Below are positions 8,879 to 15,635 of a stretch of DNA of 22,217 nucleotides, one piece after another. This stretch comes from a bacterium (GTDB taxonomy: Bacteria; Bdellovibrionota_C; UBA2361; SZUA-149). The notes beneath the pieces are model-generated. The model did not search any database. It had not been told where the DNA came from and was given only the letters and a program-made list of their open reading frames with translations. Both the position numbers and the translations under genes were made by a program. Where the stretch lies: contig QIGM01000418.1 of assembly GCA_003230795.1 (NCBI GenBank), positions 1 through 22,217 of the forward strand, given 5' to 3'. The first letter of the stretch is position 1, and each line of letters opens with the position of its first letter.

Positions 8879-10039
8879 CTAGAAAATGGCACCTACCGAC
8901 AGGCGTTTCATAAACTCCCTCACTGGCAGAACCGTTACAGGCCCATCTTTCAGGACCTCATCACCTAGGTAAATCCCGTACGCGCTTTCAAGCATATTTT
9001 TTTCTGAAAACTCTTTAAGATACTTACCAAAATTTCTCCGCCAACTGTCAGAAGATTTTACTTCAAAACCGATATTTCGCTTTCCTCTAGACCAGATGAA
9101 GTCAATTTCCTTCTCTTCCCGTAGCTTCCCGGAGGTACTCCAGTAACTCAACTTCCCTCCTGTATTAGAATAGGACATGTATGCTCGAAGCTCATTTAAT
9201 ATTAGCGTTTCTAGTAAAAATCCTCGTTCTAGCGAATCTAACGGCTCTCGAACCCTATTATTAATGGTCCTAACCACCCCGGGATCAAAGAAATAAAACT
9301 TTGGTTTTGAGATTTCTTTCACTTTTACCCGAGGATTCCATGATGGAAGTCGATACGCAACAAGCGTGTCAATTAAAATTTGAAAATACCTTTCGACAGT
9401 AGTTCTCGCGACTCCCGAGTCACTAGCTGTTCTAGAGTAATTAATAACTTGTCCGTTCAAAACTGCAGCAACTTCCAAAAAACGCGTGAAAGAATCCAAA
9501 TTTTTTGTGGCCGCCTCAGCTTTAATTTCCTCATCGAGATAATTTACGACATAAGACTCTAAAACATCTATTGCGAGTCCTTTGTTCGAGGCTACTTTAG
9601 GAAGTGTGCCAAAAGCTAGAAGAGTATCAATATCAAAATTGAAATCCATCTCCTGGCCAGTGAGTGGAAAAAATGAACGATTAATAACCTTACCGGCGAG
9701 AAGATTGCTTTCAATTGTTTTTAGCTTTCTAGCACTAGAGCCGCTAAGAACCATTTTATAAGCATCTCCGAAATCGTTAATGACCCTGTGTACGGTATTT
9801 AGTATCTCCGGCACTCTTTGCACTTCATCAACGATAATCCAAGACCCAAACTCTAGAGCTGCTATTTGTTTGTATAGGGTATCCGGAGTTCTCAGGAGCT
9901 CTAGATACGTGCTCCGATTGAGCAGATCTACATACTTGCTGTTTTTAAATACCGATTTTAACCATGTCGTTTTTCCAGTCGAGCGAGGACCAAATAAAAA
10001 GAATGAGTGGTCGGGGGGTATTAGCGATCTTGTATACAT
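8879..10039 (-). CDS. AAA-type ATPase with C-terminal DUF4143 region
   Basis: This belongs to the family of orphan ATPases with an N-terminal P-loop domain and a C-terminal DUF4143 region, whose cellular role is poorly defined. Walker A is GPRSTGKTT (residues 17-25), Walker B is WIIVDEVQ (around 68-75), and VLSGSSARKL is the sensor-like segment. A winged-helix-like middle follows, then EKEIDFIW with GFEVKSS, a pattern typical of the PD-(D/E)XK-like fold in this family. The ATG at 10039 is preferred to a TTG start at 10075 because MYTRSLIPP is the usual N-terminus. The 387-residue length is normal. The gene reads more AT-rich than its polysaccharide neighbours and is alone on its strand, which suggests acquisition. 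A 31-bp tandem repeat lies 77 bp upstream. A link to the polymer pathway is not supported. Confidence 0.92.
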   Translation of the reverse strand: MYTRSLIPPDHSFFLFGPRSTGKTTWLKSVFKNSKYVDLLNRSTYLELLRTPDTLYKQIAALEFGSWIIVDEVQRVPEILNTVHRVINDFGDAYKMVLSGSSARKLKTIESNLLAGKVINRSFFPLTGQEMDFNFDIDTLLAFGTLPKVASNKGLAIDVLESYVVNYLDEEIKAEAATKNLDSFTRFLEVAAVLNGQVINYSRTASDSGVARTTVERYFQILIDTLVAYRLPSWNPRVKVKEISKPKFYFFDPGVVRTINNRVREPLDSLERGFLLETLILNELRAYMSYSNTGGKLSYWSTSGKLREEKEIDFIWSRGKRNIGFEVKSSDSWRRNFGKYLKEFSEKNMLESAYGIYLGDEVLKDGPVTVLPVREFMKRLSVGAIF

Positions 10040-10115
10040 AGTGGGTATTTTAGACGCGAAAATGCCCACAGTCAATCAATTCTGGCGAGAGCGTTACCCC
10101 TTAGTCGAGGCTTGC

Positions 10116-10177
10116 ACTGATAAACGCTTCGGTTTATTCAAAAGTAACTGATAAACGCTTCGGTTTATTCAAAAGTA
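10116..10177. repeat. Perfect 31-bp tandem direct repeat, two copies, each with an inverted repeat
   Basis: Copy one is 10116-10146 and copy two 10147-10177, identical and adjacent. Each contains ATAAAC-GCTTCG-GTTTAT, a 6-bp inverted repeat with a 6-nt loop, which extends outward as TGA/TCA with one bulged base. The pair sits upstream of the minus-strand ATPase, where it could serve as a double operator. Confidence 0.95.
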
Positions 10178-10335
10178 GCGGTGTGCTTATCGAGGTTCGA
10201 GCAGGGTGACTCCAAAGATTCGCTGCCCGTTAAAATAACTTAAACCAAGCGTAACTATTTGTAATCAAAATAGAAAAGCTATTTGCGACTCGTTCACTAG
10301 GTAGACAGGAGAAACTACTTTAAGTTGCTTTTAGT

Positions 10336-10358
10336 AGTAGCGCCGCACCAGGTACTAC
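10336..10358 (+). repeat. 23-bp direct repeat, left copy
   Basis: It begins AGTAGCGCCGCACC and ends AGGTACTAC, and is identical to 11875-11897 in the same orientation. The flanks outside the 23 bp differ. The two copies enclose the 168-residue protein gene and the HTH gene. Confidence 0.95.
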
Positions 10359-10570
10359 ACCAGGTACTCACGCCGAGGGTTGCTCCCATCGGGTTGATTT
10401 TCGCCTAAAATTAGGCAACTCTCTCACCACTCTTTCTCATTATTTCCCTTAGTAGTTGAATAATATCTGTGCTTATGAGGCAAGCCGATTGTGGAATACT
10501 TCCTAGGTACAGCGGTGATTTATTTTGGTTTTAACAAGGTTAAACCTAAATTGCCGCCAAACTTTTGTTT

Positions 10571-10582
10571 GGAGGATGTGTG
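10571..10582 (+). promoter_or_regulatory. RBS GGAGG partly inside a hairpin
   Basis: GGAGG at 10571-10575 lies 7 nt before the ATG at 10583 and fixes that start over the in-frame ATG at 10565. Its first two G bases form the end of the stem CCAAAC/GTTTGG, so folding could limit ribosome access. Confidence 0.6.
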
Positions 10583-11089
10583 ATGATTGTTCTTACTGGA
10601 AACACTCCGGAACAGCGCGCAGAGGCTCTTGGATTTCCGATTCCTGAAAATGCTGAGTGGCCTTACAAGCACTTTGACGCGATAACGACAGTCGACAACG
10701 TTCTCATTGATTTTTCCGGAATTCCCGGACAGCATGAGGATGGTAGATTGTTTGAAGGAATTTACGTTCCTAATGGTAGCTTCTCCGTGCAAGAGGTCGC
10801 TGATGCGGGCAAGCGAGCGATTGCATTTGGCTTAGGTCAATTCAAGGATGCGGGATATAATCTCTCAATATACAGACCTTACTCACTTCTTGTTCTTATT
10901 GGCTGTCCGCCAACAACGAAGGGATTGGGATTGATCGCTAATGAGCTTAGTGAGTTTCTACTCACGGTACTCGGCGTTGATATGAACGATCCAAGTGAGG
11001 CAAAAGGGGTTCGCGCAACAACAGGCACGTCCATGAGCTTCATTATCGAGCCTGTGATGAGGCTAGTGGTTTGCGAACCATGTCCCTAG
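10583..11089 (+). CDS. Uncharacterised 168-residue protein
   Basis: I do not recognise the family. The start is set by GGAGG seven nucleotides upstream; the frame runs back to 10565 but that ATG has no ribosome site. The protein has no signal peptide or membrane segment and reads as a soluble alpha/beta domain. Visible blocks are TPEQRAEALGFPIPENAEWPYKH near the N-terminus, VDNVLIDFSGIPG, then YNLSIYRPYSLLVLIGCPP and LSEFLLTVLGVDM in the second half. The C-terminus ends with two cysteines in VVCEPCP, and a third sits in the IGCPP motif, so a metal or disulfide is possible but unproven. It is followed by a TATAAT box and a long palindrome, and lies between the two copies of a 23-bp direct repeat together with an excisionase-like gene. 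Confidence 0.75.
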   Translation: MIVLTGNTPEQRAEALGFPIPENAEWPYKHFDAITTVDNVLIDFSGIPGQHEDGRLFEGIYVPNGSFSVQEVADAGKRAIAFGLGQFKDAGYNLSIYRPYSLLVLIGCPPTTKGLGLIANELSEFLLTVLGVDMNDPSEAKGVRATTGTSMSFIIEPVMRLVVCEPCP

Positions 11090-11113
11090 TGAGTTTTATA
11101 GCTGTATAATCGT

Positions 11114-11146
11114 GGTGGGTGAAGTGGTTTAAACCCTTCACCCACC
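11114..11146. promoter_or_regulatory. Near-perfect 33-bp palindrome
   Basis: The arms GGTGGGTGAAG (11114-11124) and CTTCACCCACC (11136-11146) pair perfectly. The middle contains a second palindrome, GGTTTAAACC (11126-11135). No T-run follows on either strand, so an operator or RNA stem fits better than an intrinsic terminator. A TATAAT lies 3 bp to its left, but no good -35 box was found. Confidence 0.7.
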
Positions 11147-11404
11147 CGAGCAGCTAAAAGGTAATCATCGTTGTGTTTATTCTTATTGTTAGCACTAAGG
11201 ACTGGGCACTAAGGGAAGGGACTGGACTACTTAGCGTCTGGAAAGAGTCGTTGTTCCATTGCTGAAAGAGAAAAGCTGATATGATAGAGTCGCTCCTGGC
11301 AGAGGGCTCTAATAGCACTGTACAACTTGGTTAAGTTCGCTGCTACTTCCGACCCCTGCCGCCGCTCCTTGAAAAAGAAAAACAGACGAGGGATTTTGTT
11401 TGAA

Positions 11405-11460
11405 GTGAACCCGCGCAGAGACACCTTGGTATTTCTGCGCGGGGGAACTGTCACTTTTTT
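11405..11460 (+). terminator. Terminator-like hairpin with T6 just before the HTH gene (possible attenuator)
   Basis: CCCGCGCAGA (11410-11419) pairs perfectly with TCTGCGCGGG (11434-11443). GTGA (11405-11408) can pair with TCAC (11451-11454) to close an outer stem, and TTTTTT (11455-11460) follows at once. The inner side loop is uneven (1 versus 7 nt), so efficiency is uncertain. The T-run abuts GAGAGG, the HTH ribosome site, so read-through would be needed to express that gene from upstream. Confidence 0.5.
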
Positions 11461-11471
11461 GAGAGGTAATC

Positions 11472-11669
11472 ATGGCTGGAGAATTTTTTTCAACTGAGGA
11501 AGTAACAAGGATGTTTGACTTCACTACGGAGGAGCTAGAGACATTGCGACAGCGTGGACTAGTGCGAGCATACCGCCGGAGGGACACCTGGAACTATCGT
11601 CGCGACGAGTTCGGGAATCCTGAACTGCTTCGAGCTAAAGCCCAACGACCTTACGACGAAGACGAGTAA
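11472..11669 (+). CDS. Small excisionase/MerR-like helix-turn-helix DNA-binding protein
   Basis: The 65-residue protein resembles a lone winged HTH_17-type domain, as in phage excisionases and small transcription factors. FFSTEEVTRMFDFTTEELETL corresponds to the helix-turn-helix and RQRGLVRAYRRRDTWNYRRDEF to the wing, where family members usually read as Gly-x-Leu-x-Ala followed by basic and aromatic residues. The C-terminus is acidic (DEDE). GAGAGG at 11461-11466 is the ribosome site, 5 nt before the ATG. The gene stands alone between a terminator-like hairpin upstream and an intrinsic terminator downstream. No integrase is next to it. It may act on the nearby palindrome or repeats, which is inference; the similarity is by pattern only. 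Confidence 0.72.
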   Translation: MAGEFFSTEEVTRMFDFTTEELETLRQRGLVRAYRRRDTWNYRRDEFGNPELLRAKAQRPYDEDE

Positions 11670-11775
11670 GGCATTGAGGACCTGCTGTAACAACCATTCC
11701 AGAATCTTACGTCATGAACACATGAACGGTTATTGCGTCCCTAGAGCGGAACTCAATTAGAGCGACGTGATACCT

Positions 11776-11824
11776 GGGGCACTTACATTTACACGGTTTT
11801 ACACCAGACAGTGCCCCCTTTTTT
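11776..11824 (+). terminator. Rho-independent terminator after the HTH gene
   Basis: GGGGCACT (11776-11783) pairs with AGTGCCCC (11810-11817), and T6 follows at 11819-11824 after one extra C. The loop of 26 nt is long for a terminator, but the GC-rich stem and T-run are clear. Confidence 0.75.
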
Positions 11825-11874
11825 GATCTCGGCAAGCAGAAGCTAATCAAGGGTGCTAAAAACATACGTAAAAA

Positions 11875-11897
11875 AGTAGCGCCGCACCAGGTACTAC
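11875..11897 (+). repeat. 23-bp direct repeat, right copy
   Basis: Identical to 10336-10358 in the same orientation and preceded by an A-run. It lies 51 bp past the terminator and 108 bp before the sulfotransferase start. Confidence 0.95.
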
Positions 11898-12005
11898 GCT
11901 CTTTGCTGCGCCCTACTAGTGCTGTTTGCCCGGAAAGATTGTTTTCACAGGCATTTTGGTGTAGGATTTCAACGCGCGGTTCTAAGCTAACTATCTAAAA
12001 TAACA

Positions 12006-12941
12006 GTGAAAATCCAAGCAACTAAGGCTGAAAATATCAGGGTCCTTTTTGTCGCCGGAGCAGGGCGCAGTGGTTCGACTGTGCTCGATACCGTGCTGGG
12101 TGCTCATCCGGATGCGGTAAGCTGCGGGGAATTAGCCGGCGTGCCCGAACACGGGTGGAAAGAGAATGCCTTCTGTTCTTGCGGAGAAGCAGCATCCGAC
12201 TGCCCCTTCTGGAGTAGCGTGCGGGCAAGCGCTGAGGCAGCAGGGTTTGAGCTTCAGACCTATATGCAAGACCAGGCCTACTTCGAAGCACATCGAATTA
12301 AGGGATGGCGCAGGGTGAGGGAAGATACCGCTCGCTTTGCTCGATACGCTGAAGGAACCCTTGCGTTACTCAAGGCTATTGGCGAACAAAGCGGTGCATC
12401 CATACTAGTAGACTCCTCTAAGAATCCTCTTCGCGCATACGCCTTGTCGCGTGTGCCGGGTGTAGATGTTTCTCTACTTCATTTAGTTCGAGATGGTCGC
12501 GGTGTTGTTTGGTCACTTAGAAAGTCTTTTCTCAAAGATTCTGCTGCTGGCCTTGAGAGAAGTTTGAAAGTTCGTCCTGTTTGGAGGACGGCAGCGTTTT
12601 GGGCTCTGACCAATCTTCAAGTCGAGCGGGTGCTTAGGTCCCTTCCGGAAGATCGCGCAATCAGGCTTCGCTACGAAGATTTTTTAAATGCTCCCAGAGA
12701 AGCGCTTGAACGCGTCACTCGTCTTACCGGGCTCGATTACTCCAATGTGAGTTCTGATTTGGAAACTGGGAAAGAGATTCCCGTAAGCTGTACCATAGCG
12801 GGTAACCGGCTCAGGATGAGCGGAGCCATTCGATTGCGACTGGATGAAGAATGGAAGGAAAAGCTTAGTCGTAAAGATTTAGCACTCTTCTGGCCTATCG
12901 CAGGAACATTGATGAAGCGATACGAATATCCTAGGAGTTAG
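12006..12941 (+). CDS. PAPS-dependent sulfotransferase family protein
   Basis: This 311-residue protein would transfer sulfate from PAPS to a hydroxyl or amine, here most likely on a sugar or glycolipid. The 5'-phosphosulfate loop is VLFVAGAGRSGSTVLD (residues 13-28) and the 3'-phosphate site is LVRDGRGVVWSLRKS (about 160-173); VDSSKNPLRAY lies between them. A cysteine-rich stretch (CSCGEAASDCPFW) follows the first motif, as in many bacterial members that act on surface glycans. The GTG at 12006 is the first start after an in-frame TAA and has no good SD. The glycosyltransferase begins 1 nt after its stop, so the two form an operon. The substrate is unknown; sulfation of the exported polymer is inference. 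Confidence 0.9.
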   Translation: MKIQATKAENIRVLFVAGAGRSGSTVLDTVLGAHPDAVSCGELAGVPEHGWKENAFCSCGEAASDCPFWSSVRASAEAAGFELQTYMQDQAYFEAHRIKGWRRVREDTARFARYAEGTLALLKAIGEQSGASILVDSSKNPLRAYALSRVPGVDVSLLHLVRDGRGVVWSLRKSFLKDSAAGLERSLKVRPVWRTAAFWALTNLQVERVLRSLPEDRAIRLRYEDFLNAPREALERVTRLTGLDYSNVSSDLETGKEIPVSCTIAGNRLRMSGAIRLRLDEEWKEKLSRKDLALFWPIAGTLMKRYEYPRS

Positions 12942-12942
12942 G

Positions 12943-14064
12943 GTGAGAGTCTGCTTCTTTCTTGGAAAACTTGGCACAGGCGGCGCAGAGCGTCAGTATG
13001 TGCAGATTGCCTCGGCCTTAGCCCGTTCTGGGCATTCGATTCGTTTTATCACTGTGTATCCAGATGGGCAGCAGTGGGAGGCATTGAAGCAAGACGATAA
13101 CGTTGATCTAGTTTCTCTTTTCGCTTCGAAAGGAAAATTCCCTTTTCGCTCCGTGTTTCATTTCTTTGGTTCGGTTTGGAAACTTCGCAATGAGGCGGCT
13201 CGTTCTGATATTCTCTATAGCGGTTTGCACCTGCCTAATCTAATGGCCTTCTTTGCGACTCGAGGTCGTTCTAAGCCAAAATTGGTTTGGGGAATTAGAG
13301 CCTCCGATATGACGCTCAATCGCCGCCGAGCGATTCCTCGCAGTTTATGTGCATGGTTTTCGCCTAAAGTAGATGCATTGATTTCTAACTCCTATGCCGG
13401 CTTGCGGTATCATCAGGGGCTCGGATACAGAGTAGAGAATGAGCATGTTGTTCCAAATGGAATTGATAGCGCTCACTACACTTTTAGCCCTGAGTCGCGA
13501 GCCAATCTTAGAGAGGAGTTGGGCTTGAGGGAGAGCGATGTCGCGATTGGTCTTGTCGCTCGATTGGATCCGATGAAAGGACATGAGTCATTTTTGCGAG
13601 CCTTCGCTGAAGTGGCGAAGTCGAGAAGCGATGTGAAGGCCATTATCGTAGGTCGCGGAGGAGCGGAAATCACTCAGTCTCTGCGTTTTCTTGCCTCTGA
13701 GCTTGGTATCAGCGAAGACGTGTTTTGGTTAGGCGAGCGAAGAGATCTCCCTGCGCTTTATAGTGCGATGGATGTGTATTGCCTGTCATCCATTTACGGC
13801 GAAGGCTTTCCCAATGTTGTTGGCGAGGCCATGTCTTGCGGTTTGCCTGCTGTTGTTACTGATGTCGGTGATGCCGGGCGGATTGTTGATAACGCAGAGG
13901 ATGTGGTGCCACCAGGTGAGTCGTCGGTGCTTGCTGCTGCTATTCTAAGAAAGATTACTCCAGGCGTTTCACGTGAAGAAGAAAGTCGCGAACTCATAGA
14001 GAGCCGTTATTCAGTTCCTGCCATTGCCCAAGCTACCGAAGAAATTTTCGATTCTCTCGTATAA
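12943..14064 (+). CDS. GT4-family glycosyltransferase
   Basis: A retaining GT-B enzyme of 373 residues that adds one sugar to a growing lipid-linked oligosaccharide on the cytoplasmic face. The N-terminal domain opens with FFLGKLGTGGAERQYVQIA, the family's GGAE motif. The C-terminal nucleotide-binding domain has GLVARLDPMKGHESFLRAF and the EX7E motif from E287 to E295 in YGEGFPNVVGEAMSCGLPAVVTDVGD. The GTG at 12943 follows the sulfotransferase stop by 1 nt and is served by AGGAG at 12933-12937 inside that gene. Donor and acceptor cannot be read from the sequence. Confidence 0.94.
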   Translation: MRVCFFLGKLGTGGAERQYVQIASALARSGHSIRFITVYPDGQQWEALKQDDNVDLVSLFASKGKFPFRSVFHFFGSVWKLRNEAARSDILYSGLHLPNLMAFFATRGRSKPKLVWGIRASDMTLNRRRAIPRSLCAWFSPKVDALISNSYAGLRYHQGLGYRVENEHVVPNGIDSAHYTFSPESRANLREELGLRESDVAIGLVARLDPMKGHESFLRAFAEVAKSRSDVKAIIVGRGGAEITQSLRFLASELGISEDVFWLGERRDLPALYSAMDVYCLSSIYGEGFPNVVGEAMSCGLPAVVTDVGDAGRIVDNAEDVVPPGESSVLAAAILRKITPGVSREEESRELIESRYSVPAIAQATEEIFDSLV

Positions 14065-14075
14065 GGAAATTGAGA

Positions 14076-14135
14076 CTAGAAAGGGGATGCGAGGAGAGTG
14101 TAAAACGCTACTCGCAGAGCCCCAGGTCTGTCTAG
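14076..14135. terminator. Candidate bidirectional terminator between convergent genes
   Basis: GGGG (14083-14086) with CCCC (14120-14123) and GCGAG (14089-14093) with CTCGC (14111-14115) form a nested hairpin; outer CTAGA and TCTAG (14076-14080 and 14131-14135) extend it. It lies between two converging stop codons. There is no strong T-run on either side, so function is uncertain. Confidence 0.35.
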
Positions 14136-15631
14136 CATACTTGATAGACACCGCCGGTTGCTTGCGAGATTGCTCTTAACTCAGCATTGCTCTCGCCGAG
14201 TATAAAGCAATGGAGTTTAATAACCTCACATTCATCTGGCGTCACAGTCACTTCCTTCGCGCCATCGGTAACAAGAACAATGTGATCAGGCGTAGTCCGA
14301 TGCGGTAGCTTTTTAACTTCCGCAATCGTGCGTCGTAATGCCTGATCAATATCAGTTCCCGAGCCGACAAAGTTCGCCATGCGAATCATCGACATGACTT
14401 TCTGCGCTTCATACGGCCCCTCCACCTCAATTCGCTGGTGGAGTGTTCCGTCAAAGAGCTGAAAGGTGACATCAGCCGAATCCTCTAAGGTGCAGAGAAG
14501 TCGGTTAAAGAGCACCCCGCCTGCTTTGAACAGCTTGCCGAAGAACAGCATCGAAGGGGATTTGTCGATGAGCAAATGAGCTCGCGGACGTTCCTCCTCG
14601 ATGAAGCCATACTCCTTGACGTCGAAGCTTCTTCCAACTGCGCGCTTCCAAAATAGCGGGCCATGAAGCGCTAAGAGTGCAAGTGAGCCAGTGCGGATGG
14701 AACGAATTTCTCCTGTCTCAGCTATAGGACGCAATCTTAGTTCATCACCGTTGGGATCAGGATGAAACTCTCTAAGTTTCTCCAGAACGAAAGCTTGAAA
14801 CTTCTCCAAGCGTCTCGAGGTTTCCAAGATGATTGCACGACCGGGGTGGGACAGAAGTCCTTCTAGTCGATCCAAATGCTGGGATTCGCGGCTCTCTTTA
14901 GAGTCACGAGCGGAGCGGATCATCCGAACAGCTTTGCCAATAGCGTATGCCGCACGAAAGAGCTCTCCTGAGAAGAACATTTCGGCATCTACTTTCTCAG
15001 CCTCAAACTGCTCTGCAAGCATCTCAGGCAACGCCGCGATGCGAGCATCGTTCGGGAGCGCCTCAAGCAAGGTTTCTTCATTCTCGCTAATGCTTTTCGC
15101 AAGAGTTGAGACCCGTTGCAGCCAATCACGAACTTCAGCCAGCGGAATATCGTAACGCTGCACCGCCAGTTTCGCGGAGCAGTAAAACACCGCGGCTGAT
15201 AGGTAGCGACGTTTGAAGTTCGTACCTGGCAAACGCAGAGTTTGGAGAAGCTCCAGAAGTAACCATTCACGCATCTGGGCCTTGAGCATTGCACTCTTGA
15301 GTGCGTCTGTAAGGCCCGGAACGATCCTTGCCCACCAGGGTAAGCGCTTAGAAAGTTCGAAGATAATAGTCGCTTCTAGTTCGTAGCGATTGATTACCTC
15401 CGAACCAAGAGCAAGCAAGCTCAGATCCGAGCACAGACTTTCGGACTTAATCTGTAAGCCGTGAGGCCGCAAAAGTTCGTCTGAAGCATGTCGATCGTAC
15501 AACACCGCACCACTAAGCATCTCCATTCTTGGCACTCGCACGAAATAGCGCGAGAGTAAGTCAGAGAAGGCTTGCTGAGGTCTCTGCACCAGGTGCCGTG
15601 AGAAGAAGTCAGAGAAGAATCGTGGGATCAT
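14132..15631 (-). CDS. VWA-domain protein partnered with a MoxR ATPase
   Basis: The first 300 or so residues are mostly helical and unrecognised, and a von Willebrand A domain closes the protein, a layout like that of ViaA and other MoxR partners. The metal site looks complete: DKSPS near residue 355, the threonine in GSGTDIDQAL, and the aspartate in LVTDGAKEV. No signal peptide or membrane segment is seen, so it is probably cytoplasmic. The start at 15631 is chosen over a frame reaching 15670 because AAGGAG lies 7 nt upstream and the longer form would overlap the ATPase. With this start the gap to the ATPase stop is 4 nt, a coupled pair. Such pairs act as chaperone-like remodellers; the client here is unknown. 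Confidence 0.88.
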   Translation of the reverse strand: MIPRFFSDFFSRHLVQRPQQAFSDLLSRYFVRVPRMEMLSGAVLYDRHASDELLRPHGLQIKSESLCSDLSLLALGSEVINRYELEATIIFELSKRLPWWARIVPGLTDALKSAMLKAQMREWLLLELLQTLRLPGTNFKRRYLSAAVFYCSAKLAVQRYDIPLAEVRDWLQRVSTLAKSISENEETLLEALPNDARIAALPEMLAEQFEAEKVDAEMFFSGELFRAAYAIGKAVRMIRSARDSKESRESQHLDRLEGLLSHPGRAIILETSRRLEKFQAFVLEKLREFHPDPNGDELRLRPIAETGEIRSIRTGSLALLALHGPLFWKRAVGRSFDVKEYGFIEEERPRAHLLIDKSPSMLFFGKLFKAGGVLFNRLLCTLEDSADVTFQLFDGTLHQRIEVEGPYEAQKVMSMIRMANFVGSGTDIDQALRRTIAEVKKLPHRTTPDHIVLVTDGAKEVTVTPDECEVIKLHCFILGESNAELRAISQATGGVYQVC

Positions 15632-15635
15632 CGCT

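Larger units (their letters stand above)
10178..10582. other. Intergenic region upstream of the 168-residue protein
   Basis: No gene is supported. It holds one copy of a 23-bp repeat (10336-10358), a shorter internal echo CACCAGGTACT at 10346-10356 and 10358-10368, and a stem CCAAAC-TTTT-GTTTGG (10557-10572) whose right arm runs into the ribosome binding site of the next gene. No strong promoter pair was found. Confidence 0.5.
11090..11471. other. Structured non-coding stretch between the unknown protein and the HTH gene
   Basis: The 382 bases contain no convincing gene on either strand; the minus frame 11227-11454 lacks a good start site and runs through a hairpin arm. It holds TATAAT at 11105-11110 just before a 33-bp palindrome (11114-11146), then about 250 unassigned bases, and ends in a GC-rich hairpin with a T6 run directly before the HTH ribosome site. 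AGGTAATCAT occurs near both ends (about 11160 and 11464). A leader RNA or small RNA spanning this stretch is possible. Confidence 0.4.
11670..12005. other. Intergenic region with terminator and right copy of the 23-bp repeat
   Basis: Contains the intrinsic terminator at 11776-11824, the second 23-bp repeat at 11875-11897, and about 110 bases before the sulfotransferase start in which I see no clear promoter. No gene is supported. Confidence 0.5.

Noticed and set aside
10116..10177. CRISPR array
   Set aside because: The two 31-bp copies are directly adjacent with no spacer, and there are no cas genes.
10185..10215. tRNA T-arm-like GGTTCGAGC
   Set aside because: The flanking bases do not pair and no anticodon or acceptor arm can be built.
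11340..11358. Minus-strand sequence resembling the SRP RNA core (GGAAGTAGCAG)
   Set aside because: The GGAA loop would be closed by only one pair and the flanks do not form the expected helix, so a 4.5S RNA is not supported.
11227..11454. Minus-strand open frame of 75 codons
   Set aside because: It uses a weak start with no ribosome site and begins inside a hairpin arm; the sequence resembles no family.
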